Positions 15,174-21,086 of a stretch of 21,086 nt of DNA are shown here, one piece after another; within the stretch, counting starts at the first letter, position 1, and each line of letters starts with the position of its first letter. A program made the translations under genes and the position numbers. The notes under the pieces are model-generated. The model saw only the letters and a program-made list of their open reading frames with translations, was not told the DNA's origin and searched no databases. Location: NCBI GenBank assembly GCA_947442095.1, contig CANEVG010000013.1:1-21086 (forward strand). Direction: 5' to 3'. Origin of the DNA: Sphingomonadaceae bacterium (lineage in GTDB: Bacteria; Pseudomonadota; Alphaproteobacteria; Sphingomonadales; Sphingomonadaceae).

Positions 15174-16441
15174 CGGCTTTCGGCGATGAGGCGCGTGATC
15201 TCCGCCTCGGCGCGCGGCACCAGCGTGCTGGCCGGGCCGCTGCCCTGCATCAGTGCCTGGACCATGTTCTCAAGCACGATCTGGATTTCGACCACACGGT
15301 TGCCGGGCCAGCGGGCGGTGATCACCGTATCCTGCATCTGCGCCACCGGAATGCGCCAGCGCGGCTCGCGTTCCAGATAGTCGCGCAGGCCGGCATCGTC
15401 GACCGCATTTGGCGCCAGTGGCAGGTAGCCCGACGTCCATGACCAGCGGCTGGTCACTTCGGGGCGCATCAGGAAGGCGAGCAGCTTGAACGCCGCAGCG
15501 CGGCGCTGCGGATTCTGCGCGAAGATCATCAATGCCGAGCCGCTGTTCGGCACGCGGCGTGGCTGATCCTTCCACAGCGGGTAATGCCCCACGCCAAATT
15601 CGAAGCGGCCCGCGGTGTCGCGCAGGAATCCCTGGAAGCTGGCGACGGAGCCCACGAACATGCCGATCTGCCCGCCGAGCCAGAGCGTGGTCTGCTCGCG
15701 CTCCGACAGCGTGGAATGGATGCGGTGCGTCACCGCCATATCCTGCCACAGCTGCATCGAAGCGATCGCCCCGGGTGTGGCGAAGGTGGCGCGCGTCAGG
15801 TCCGGCGAGAGCATGGTGGCACCGGCATTGACCATCATCTGCTGCTGCGCCACGTCGCGGCCGCCCTGCGAGATGAACAGGGCGTAGCGCCCCGTGCGCT
15901 CGCGGATTTGCCGGCCCATGGTCACGACCTCGTCCCAATTCGCCGGCCCGCGTTCCGGGTCCAGCCCGGCGGCGGCGAAGATGGGTTTGTTCCAGTACAG
16001 CAGCGGCGTGCCGAAGGAATGCGGCACGGCATAGGGCTTGCCATCGAGGATGCCGACCTCGCGGAAGCGCGGCAGCACGTTATTCAGGAAGGCGCCGCGA
16101 TCCTCGCCGGAATCCAGCGGCACGGCGCCGGCATTGCGCACCAACCCCACCGTCAACCGCGCGAGGATCTGCCCGACATCGGGCGGCCGGCGCGCGAGTG
16201 CGGCCGCCTGCACCTCGGTTGCGATCGTGCCGACATCCTTGGCTACATCGGTGACGCGGACTTCCGGATGCGCCTCATGGAAGGCGGCCAACACCTCGCG
16301 CAGCGCAGGGATGTTGGCGGTCTGGTAGTGCCACAGACTGATTTCCGTTCGCGCCTGGGCGAGCGCCGGTGCGGCGAGGGTGGCGAGGGTGGCGCCAAGC
16401 GTGGCGCGGCGTCCGAGGGTCGTGAAGGGAGTGATGGTCAT
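15170..16441 (-). CDS. Carbohydrate/Ugp-type ABC substrate-binding protein (UgpB-like)
   Basis: The 423-residue periplasmic protein has a signal peptide (GRRATLGATLATLAAPALAQA, about residues 10-30, with a twin arginine). The family 1/8 binding-protein pattern follows: ISLWHY, VLAAFHEAHPEVRV, a PYAVPHSFGTPLLYWNKPIF core (about 140-160), and a C-terminal region with GYLPLAPNAV and WPGNRVVEIQIVLENM. Its length is close to UgpB (438, recalled). The Pho-box match upstream and the phosphodiesterase at the operon end favour glycerol-3-phosphate or glycerophosphodiesters as ligand, but this is inference. Start ATG 16441 overlaps the stop of a possible 58-residue leader frame. A sugar ligand remains possible. 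Confidence 0.85.
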   Translation of the reverse strand: MTITPFTTLGRRATLGATLATLAAPALAQARTEISLWHYQTANIPALREVLAAFHEAHPEVRVTDVAKDVGTIATEVQAAALARRPPDVGQILARLTVGLVRNAGAVPLDSGEDRGAFLNNVLPRFREVGILDGKPYAVPHSFGTPLLYWNKPIFAAAGLDPERGPANWDEVVTMGRQIRERTGRYALFISQGGRDVAQQQMMVNAGATMLSPDLTRATFATPGAIASMQLWQDMAVTHRIHSTLSEREQTTLWLGGQIGMFVGSVASFQGFLRDTAGRFEFGVGHYPLWKDQPRRVPNSGSALMIFAQNPQRRAAAFKLLAFLMRPEVTSRWSWTSGYLPLAPNAVDDAGLRDYLEREPRWRIPVAQMQDTVITARWPGNRVVEIQIVLENMVQALMQGSGPASTLVPRAEAEITRLIAESR

Positions 16442-16614
16442 TGCGACCCCGCTTGTGTGAGCCTGCTGGCGTAGCTTTTCTTGATGACAATTGAATGACG
16501 GTTTCCGGACGCTTGGATGACTGCCGCCACAGGTGCTGGCGGCGTTGCATGTCGGTCACGACATCCCGTGAGCATGTCGTAAATCGCGCCTTGTCTGAAG
16601 CGGGCTTTTCGCAT
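16438..16614 (-). CDS. Possible 58-residue leader ORF coupled to the UgpB-like gene
   Basis: An ATG at 16614 has an excellent ribosome site: AGGAGA at 16623-16628, with an 8-base spacer on the minus strand. It opens a frame beginning MRKARFRQGAIYDML and ending in QAGSQ. The TGA at 16440-16438 overlaps the binding-protein ATG (ATGA), the arrangement of translationally coupled genes. I recognise no family. The Pho-box match and two dyads lie inside this frame, so a transcript started at the Pho box would not contain its start. It may only be translated on a longer transcript, or be chance. Confidence 0.35.
   Translation of the reverse strand: MRKARFRQGAIYDMLTGCRDRHATPPAPVAAVIQASGNRHSIVIKKSYASRLTQAGSQ
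16484..16501 (-). promoter_or_regulatory. Pho-box match upstream of the Ugp-like operon
   Basis: Reading the minus strand, the 18 bases are CCGTCAT, TCAA, TTGTCAT: two 7-base half-sites at an exact 11-base period, each six of seven to CTGTCAT. This is the PhoB-binding arrangement. It lies about 43 bases before ATG 16441, a usual position. The match supports induction of the Ugp-like operon by phosphate limitation. Confidence 0.65.
16523..16543. repeat. Stem-loop, perfect 7-bp arms
   Basis: GCCGCCA (16523-16529) and TGGCGGC (16537-16543) form perfect arms around a 7-base loop in the leader region of the Ugp-like operon. No T-run follows on the minus strand, so an intrinsic terminator is unlikely. 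Confidence 0.5.
16558..16580. promoter_or_regulatory. Operator-like dyad ACGACAT-N9-ATGTCGT
   Basis: A perfect 7-bp dyad with a 9-base spacer lies just upstream of the Pho-box region and of the stem-loop at 16523-16543. The size and spacing resemble binding sites of dimeric repressors. No regulator gene is present in the window to assign to it. Confidence 0.4.
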
Positions 16615-16685
16615 GGATTAGGTCTCCTGGCACCTGGGGTGCGCCGCACGGCGCGCCGCCGACAGCCTGCACGCCGCTCAGGGCC

Positions 16686-17180
16686 TCAGTGCACGCGCCG
16701 GCCAGCGCACCAGACGCGGCGGATGACAGGCCGCGGCGTCAGCGTGAGTTCGACCAGATCGGCGCGGCGCCCGGGGGCGATCTCGCCCCGGTCGAGCAGG
16801 CCCAAGGCAGCGGCTGGCCAGGCTGTCCCCGTGGCGATGGCGGCGGGCAGATCGAGGTCGATCGGCGCGTGCGTCAGCAGCAGCGCCGCCGGCAGCAGGC
16901 TTGCCGGCACATAGTCCGAAGCCAGGACATCCAGCAGTCCGGCGGTGGCGCAGTCGGCCGCCGAGAGATTGCCGACATGCGAGCCCCCACGCACGAGATT
17001 CGGCGCGCCCATCAGCACGGCGAGGCCGGCCTCGCGCGCCGCCGCAGCCGCGATGCGCGTGGTGGGGAAATCCGCGATCCGGCACCGGGCCTCCAGCGCC
17101 TCGGCGATATGGGCCGCCGTGCCGTCGTCATTGCTCGCCACAACAATGCAACGCGCGGCGGCGAAGGCGGCGATCCACCA
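16686..17180 (-). pseudogene. phnM: Truncated phnM (C-terminal part only)
   Basis: The minus-strand frame is open from 17180 to the stop at 16686 and encodes about the last 160 residues of a PhnM-family amidohydrolase: AAARCIVVASNDDGT, IADFPTTRIAAAAARE, MGAPNLVRGGSHVGNLSA, LASDYVPASLL and LDRGEIAPGRRADLV. These line up with about residue 220 to the end of the intact PhnM at 3942-5099. The N-terminal amidohydrolase half, including the LHGD motif, is absent and a TGA lies at 17183-17181. The SHDD motif is SNDD here, so a second catalytic feature is altered. A GTG at 17141 could start a 151-residue product, but it could not be an active enzyme of the family. It lies upstream of the Ugp-like operon in the same direction and may once have been its first gene. 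Confidence 0.85.
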
Positions 17181-17377
17181 TCAAAGCATGAGTCTCTCAG
17201 ACTGAGTGGATACATTCAGGGGAGCACGTCATAGCGGAAAGCTGAGGCAGAGAGCGCCTCAGATCGGAGGATTAGTCTGGCGTCATTCGTCATTGTCTTT
17301 CCAGTGACGTGAAGCTGTCATTCGATCGCAACTTACCGAGTCCTAGAATAGAGGGTATAATTGTAAGGGCTTGTCTC
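17181..17377. other. Divergent intergenic region with repeated GTCATT motifs
   Basis: This is the region between the phnM remnant and the second carbohydrate-type importer. It holds a small dyad CTCAG-A-CTGAG near 17196-17206, tandem CGTCATT at 17281-17287 and 17288-17294, and CTGTCATT at 17315-17322. TTGTCTT at 17293-17299 is 22 bases before the last, so a degenerate Pho-type array is conceivable. TATAAT occurs at 17356-17361, only 17 bases before the chosen start codon, with no convincing -35 element. The truncation point of the phnM remnant falls at the left edge. Confidence 0.4.
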
Positions 17378-18631
17378 ATGTCTTTAATTACGCGTCGCGC
17401 TGCTCTCTCGCTCCCCTCCGTGATCCTGGCATCGCCAGCCATTGCGCAGGCCCGGCCCATGGTGCTCGAGATGCCCTCATACCAACTACGTGAGGGCTTC
17501 GGGCCTTGGTGGCGTGCCGCAGCGGAAGAATTCGCCAAGCGAAACCCAGGTTTGCGTGTTAATCTGACAGAAGTTCCGTTCGAGCCGCACCACGCCCAAC
17601 TAACCACTCGGTTCATCGCGAAGAACCCACCGGACCTCTGCCACATCAGTGCGCGCTATTTTTATGGCTTCGCCGATCAGGGCTTCCTTGAACCCTTGGA
17701 CGCTCGGCTCGCTTCCATTGGTTGGCGGGAGCAGGACTTCATTCCGGCCCAGCGCGATATGCGGCGCGGTGGCCAAGTTTATGCGCAGCTCCTGCTCGGC
17801 TACGCTTACGGGCTTTTTTACAATGAAGCGATGTTCCGTCAGGCCGGCATCGCGCTTCCCACGACCATGGCGGAAATGCTTGCCGCGGCGCGGCTTCTGT
17901 CGCGCGACCGCGATGGTGATGGGCGTATCGACCAGTTTGGCCTTGTTTGGCCCACCGCCAATACATCCAGCAGCTACGTCTATCTAACCTACCTTATTAC
18001 CGGGCTGAACCGCGATTGGATTGAGCAGGGGCGGCTTTTGCCGCAAGCTGTGCTGCGTGAGGCGCTAGAGGTTGTGCAGACGCTGCTGCGTAGCGGCGCC
18101 ACACCGCCTGGCCTCGATTCCAACCCTGCACGCCAGCTTTTTTGGCAGGGTAATGCTGCGATGATCATAGACGGATCTTGGGGTGTCGCCTATCGTAATG
18201 ATAGTCCTGAGGCGCTGAAGCCCGTGCTGAAGGTGGCGCCTCTGCCATTGCCCAACCAAGCAGCTGGCGCCTCGAATGTGCTGGCGATTCCAGCCGATGC
18301 GGCCCCCTCGCGTAAGGACGCAGCCTTCCGCTTTCTGGAAATGATCCAGTCGCCTGAGTGGCAGCAAAAATATGCCGAGATCGGTGGCAATCCGCCCGCA
18401 CGCCTTGGAATGCTCACGCCCGAAGCACTGCGCCTATGGCCCGAATTACCGATCTTCGGGAAGGCCGCTGCAGAGAGTACGGGCAGCTTCATGCCTCGCG
18501 GCAAGGAAGGTGAGTTTGCCCGCATAAACGCTACTGTCGGCGAACATATGACGGCGATGGTTGCCGGGCGGCAAGACGCCGCGCGTGCCGCCGAACAAAT
18601 GCATCGCGACCTGACCCGAGCCTTGTTTTGA
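17378..18631 (+). CDS. Carbohydrate-type ABC substrate-binding protein (SBP family 1)
   Basis: The 417-residue product has a signal peptide (SLITRRAALSLPSVILASPA, cleavage near AIAQA) and the family 1 pattern: WWRAAAEEFAKRNPGLRVNL (about residues 46-65), PPDLCHISARYFYGFADQG, YAYGLFYNEAMFRQAGI and DGSWGVAYRND. ATG 17378 is preferred because it starts directly before the signal peptide and has AAGGG at 17365-17369; a longer reading from 17309 would add 23 unlikely residues. It heads an operon with two permeases and no ATPase. Codon use is less GC-biased than in the flanking operons. The ligand is unknown. Confidence 0.88.
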   Translation: MSLITRRAALSLPSVILASPAIAQARPMVLEMPSYQLREGFGPWWRAAAEEFAKRNPGLRVNLTEVPFEPHHAQLTTRFIAKNPPDLCHISARYFYGFADQGFLEPLDARLASIGWREQDFIPAQRDMRRGGQVYAQLLLGYAYGLFYNEAMFRQAGIALPTTMAEMLAAARLLSRDRDGDGRIDQFGLVWPTANTSSSYVYLTYLITGLNRDWIEQGRLLPQAVLREALEVVQTLLRSGATPPGLDSNPARQLFWQGNAAMIIDGSWGVAYRNDSPEALKPVLKVAPLPLPNQAAGASNVLAIPADAAPSRKDAAFRFLEMIQSPEWQQKYAEIGGNPPARLGMLTPEALRLWPELPIFGKAAAESTGSFMPRGKEGEFARINATVGEHMTAMVAGRQDAARAAEQMHRDLTRALF

Positions 18632-19563
18632 GCCTAACAGCGCTTTCGTTGCGCGCGTTTCGGTCACGCCGAGGCGGGCTTGAGGCAAGCAAGGCCCGTC
18701 TGCTTGCCCTTTGCGCCCTGCCGGCGGCAGTGACTGTGCTAACGCTGGTTGCCTGGCCCATCTGGTTGACCTTAAACCTGAGCCTACACCGTGTTCGGCT
18801 TTTTGATATCCTGCGCGACCGACCAATAGCCTTCACCACCGCGAATTATGAGCGGCTTCTGGGCGATGCGCGTTTCTGGGAATCGCTTGCCACAACGGCA
18901 ATCTTTGTCGTTGGTTCAGTCGGTCTTGCCATTCTCGTCGGCTTGGCCAGCGCCTTGCTGCTTGAGCGCCGCTTCCCTTGCCGTGGTGCGGTAAGATTAG
19001 CGGTGATCCTGCCTTGGGCTGTACCGGCGACCATCGGCAGCCTGGTCTGGATGTTCCTTGCCGATGGCCATCTGGGCCTGTTCAATCACATACTGCTGTC
19101 CTTGGGCTTAATTACAGAGCCCATCGCCTTTCTTGTACACAATGAATTTGCGATGGTGATGGTGATTCTGGCGCATGCTTGGCACTCATACCCTTTTTTT
19201 ACCGTGATGCTGCTGGCCGCATTGCAGGCAATACCTTCTGAGCTTCATGAGGCCGCGCGTGTGGATGGCGCGACGACGTTGCGTCGGTTTTGGCACATTA
19301 CCCTGCCAGCACTGCGCAATACTCTGGTGATAAGCGGCTTCCTAAGTGTGCTGGCCGCCATCCGTGACGTGGAGACGATCTTAGTAATGACTGGGGGCGG
19401 CCCTGGCCGCGCCACCGAGACGCTCGCCGTGCGGATCTGGAGTGAAAGTTTCCGCTTTTATGATATTGGCTTTGGTGCCGCGCAGGGGTGTGTCGCTTTC
19501 CTGCTATCGCTGCTGCTGATGTGCTTTGCATTGCGCCGCCTTATGCGGAGCTTCTGGGGGTGA
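18628..19563 (+). CDS. Carbohydrate-type ABC permease (MalF/UgpA-like)
   Basis: The 311-residue inner-membrane permease starts with TTG 18628, overlapping the binding-protein stop as TTGA. No ATG lies near, and the frame is unmistakably coding from the first residues: a first membrane segment around ALPAAVTVLTLVAWPIWLTL, FTTANYERLLGD, the coupling loop EAARVDGATTLRRFWHITLP, and MTGGGPGRATETLAVRIW near the end. The overlap indicates translational coupling. It forms the channel with the next gene. DNA here is clearly AT-richer than in the left operons (27 of 60 bases G+C in 19081-19140). Confidence 0.88.
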   Translation: MSLTALSLRAFRSRRGGLEASKARLLALCALPAAVTVLTLVAWPIWLTLNLSLHRVRLFDILRDRPIAFTTANYERLLGDARFWESLATTAIFVVGSVGLAILVGLASALLLERRFPCRGAVRLAVILPWAVPATIGSLVWMFLADGHLGLFNHILLSLGLITEPIAFLVHNEFAMVMVILAHAWHSYPFFTVMLLAALQAIPSELHEAARVDGATTLRRFWHITLPALRNTLVISGFLSVLAAIRDVETILVMTGGGPGRATETLAVRIWSESFRFYDIGFGAAQGCVAFLLSLLLMCFALRRLMRSFWG

Positions 19564-20387
19564 TGCGTTTCGCGGGCCAAGCGGGCACGGCGATAGCCAT
19601 CACCCTGCTGCTCTCCACGGCGCTTTTCCCGATCTACTGGATGGTGATTACGGCGCTGCGGCCGAAATCAGTAACGATGGTCTGGCCGCCGCAATTATTG
19701 CCTGACCTCAATTCCTTAAGCCTTTCAACGATCACTACTTTACTGCAGGATGGACCTATTCTTGGCTGGGCATGGAACTCGCTGCTGATCGCATTGATGA
19801 CTACAGTTGCTGTTGTTTTTGTTTCCACTCTTGCGGGCTATGCCTTGTCGCGGGCGCAGGGCGGTGCAGCGCGGGGGCTTGGCACTGTTATCCTGGTGGC
19901 CAAGATGCTGCCCTCCACCCTGCTTGTTGTGCCGCTCTATGTGATGTTTCATGGTGCCGGCCTTCTGGGCGGGCCCTTTGCGGTGGTGCTGGCTAATCTG
20001 GCCTTCGCAGCACCCTTCGCTACTTGGATGATGAAGGGATTTTTCGACAGCATCCCAACGATGATCGAAGAGGCTGCGCTATTGGATGGCTGCGGCCATC
20101 TTGGCGCGCTCAGGCGGGTAGCGCTTCCGCTGGCGCTCCCGGGTATCGCTGCCGTCGCGCTTTATGCCTTCATCCTTGCCTGGAATGACTTTCTTTTCGC
20201 CCGGACTTTTCTGCCTGGTGGAGCCAATACCACGCTCACGGTGGGTGCGACGCAGTTTCTCTCGGAGACGGAGATGGAGTGGAACCGCGTGATGGCGGTG
20301 GCCTTACTAGCGACCTTACCGGTGGGTGCCATTTTTCTGTGGCTTCAAAAGCACTTCGTTGGCAACCTCACGCGTGGTCATAATTGA
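19563..20387 (+). CDS. Carbohydrate-type ABC permease (MalG/UgpE-like)
   Basis: The 274-residue permease begins at ATG 19563, overlapping the previous stop by one base (TGATG). It has the MalG-class features: LFPIYWMVITALRPK near the N-terminus, NSLLIALMTTVAVVFVSTLAGYALSRAQ, the coupling loop EEAALLDGCGHLGALRRVALPLALP, and a terminal FLWLQKHFVGNLTRG tail. No ATPase gene follows; the next gene converges from the opposite strand. Longer readings from upstream overlap the first permease out of phase and are not real. Confidence 0.88.
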   Translation: MRFAGQAGTAIAITLLLSTALFPIYWMVITALRPKSVTMVWPPQLLPDLNSLSLSTITTLLQDGPILGWAWNSLLIALMTTVAVVFVSTLAGYALSRAQGGAARGLGTVILVAKMLPSTLLVVPLYVMFHGAGLLGGPFAVVLANLAFAAPFATWMMKGFFDSIPTMIEEAALLDGCGHLGALRRVALPLALPGIAAVALYAFILAWNDFLFARTFLPGGANTTLTVGATQFLSETEMEWNRVMAVALLATLPVGAIFLWLQKHFVGNLTRGHN

Positions 20388-20541
20388 TGGTGCCGGCATA
20401 ACGGCTAGGCTGTCCCGATACTGGGTGAACCGATCGAAGGCGGTGTCTATGCCGTTTATCGCGATGGCCGGCGCCAAGGCGCAAGAATGGAGGCTCGAGG
20501 ATGGGCATTGCCCCACAGGCTCCGCAGCCTCACCGCACCGG
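20388..20541. other. Convergent intergenic gap
   Basis: The gap lies between the last permease and the carbonic anhydrase, which converge. A plus-strand frame containing GEPIEGGVYAVYRDGRRQG (about 20417-20480) is open but has no recognised family. A short GGGC-ATT-GCCC hairpin is present near 20503. I see no clear terminator. Confidence 0.3.
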
Positions 20542-21086
20542 TCAATCCGGCAGGATCGTCACAGAGCCTGAACTGATTTCGTAATAGGAGGCGACAACCT
20601 TCAGCGCACCGGTGCTGATCGCACCGGCAATGATCCGGTTCTCGCTGCGCAGCCAACGCGCGGTCAGCTGCGCATGCAGCCGCACCGCATTATTCACCAC
20701 ATCATCGCCGCCGGCCTTCATCGCCTGCACTGCGGCGGGAATGATCGGCGCAACCATGGCGCCGAGTTCACCCGGCAGCGCCGTACCGTTCGCAATCAAC
20801 GTTTTCGCCGCCGAGACCGCGCCGCAATTCTCATGGCCCATGACCATGACCAACGGCACTTTCAGCACCGCCACGGCATATTCCAGCGTGCCGACCATGC
20901 CCGGCAGGGCGGAATTGCCGGCCACGCGGGCGGGAAATATATTACCCACGCCTTCATTGAACAGCGTTTCAATCGGCGCGCGGCTGTCAGAGCAGCCTAG
21001 CACGGCCACGAAAGGCTGCTGACTGCCGAGCAGCGAGTCGCGGCGAGCGGAGCTGGTATCCGGGCGGACGGGGCTGTCGGCGCGGA
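20542..21086 (-). CDS. Beta-class carbonic anhydrase, partial (N-terminus beyond the window)
   Basis: Beta-carbonic anhydrases interconvert CO2 and bicarbonate with a zinc held by two cysteines and a histidine. The visible part has the CSDSR motif (first Cys and the Asp-Arg dyad), then VARVAGN-like ARVAGNS, then GHENCGAV with the His and second Cys, and the usual C-terminal strand-helix region ending near ILPD. The frame is open to the right edge, and the readable N-terminal part contains SLLGSQQPFVAVLGCSD, so the gene starts outside. About 180 of perhaps 210-240 residues are present. It converges on the second carbohydrate importer and has no evident functional link with it. Confidence 0.9.
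   Translation of the reverse strand, partial: RADSPVRPDTSSARRDSLLGSQQPFVAVLGCSDSRAPIETLFNEGVGNIFPARVAGNSALPGMVGTLEYAVAVLKVPLVMVMGHENCGAVSAAKTLIANGTALPGELGAMVAPIIPAAVQAMKAGGDDVVNNAVRLHAQLTARWLRSENRIIAGAISTGALKVVASYYEISSGSVTILPD

Noticed and set aside
17356..17361. TATAAT as the -10 element of the low-GC importer
   Set aside because: It would place the transcript start about 10 bases before the chosen ATG and partly remove the ribosome site, and no good -35 element is present.
20326..20571. 81-codon plus-strand open frame over the end of the last permease
   Set aside because: It overlaps the permease out of phase and continues into the antisense of the carbonic anhydrase; no family is recognisable.
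1..21086. CRISPR array, tRNA, rRNA, complete insertion sequence or toxin-antitoxin genes
   Set aside because: No regularly spaced repeats, no cloverleaf-like sequence, no transposase motif and no toxin-like gene pair were found on reading either strand.

Overview
The window is high-GC DNA (about 77% G+C in a sampled stretch inside the peptide-transporter genes) with tightly packed operons, ATGA/GTGA stop-start overlaps, GTG and TTG starts, and Tat-like or Sec signal peptides on the binding proteins. Codon use, the two-PhnE phosphonate transporter and the abundance of ABC importers suggest an alphaproteobacterium, probably Acetobacteraceae (Roseomonas-like). That placement is inference. The content is almost entirely ABC importers plus phosphorus-ester enzymes, and no transcription regulator is encoded here.

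Layout. (1) 1-919: a small DUF3489 protein at the left edge, then about 580 bases without a convincing gene but with short TTATGCG/CGCATAA repeats and a perfect 10-bp inverted repeat. (2) 920-6807, plus strand: a GpdQ-like metallophosphoesterase, a broken peptide-binding-protein fragment, then phnC-phnD-phnM-phnE-phnE. (3) 6937-12330, minus strand: a complete peptide/nickel-type importer in the transcription order binding protein, fused double ATPase, permease, permease. (4) 12504-16441, minus strand: a Ugp-like operon of binding protein, two permeases and a second metallophosphoesterase, with a good Pho-box match upstream and a truncated second phnM (16686-17180) further upstream. (5) 17378-20387, plus strand: a second carbohydrate-type importer (binding protein and two permeases) in visibly lower-GC DNA. 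(6) 20542 to the right edge, minus strand: a partial beta-carbonic anhydrase.

How the genes may work together: the combination of a PhnM-family amidohydrolase, an ABC importer and a calcineurin-type phosphodiesterase occurs twice, once with a phosphonate-type transporter and once with a Ugp-like transporter whose PhnM is now a remnant. With the Pho-box match, this reads as a phosphorus-scavenging island for organophosphate or phosphonate esters. No C-P lyase core gene (phnGHIJKL) is present in the window, so the reaction performed by the intact PhnM is open. Neither carbohydrate-type importer has its own ATPase here, so both must borrow one encoded elsewhere or be inactive. Two copies of a roughly 105-base intergenic repeat flank the peptide-transporter operon, and one copy supplies the last codons and the stop of the second phosphoesterase.
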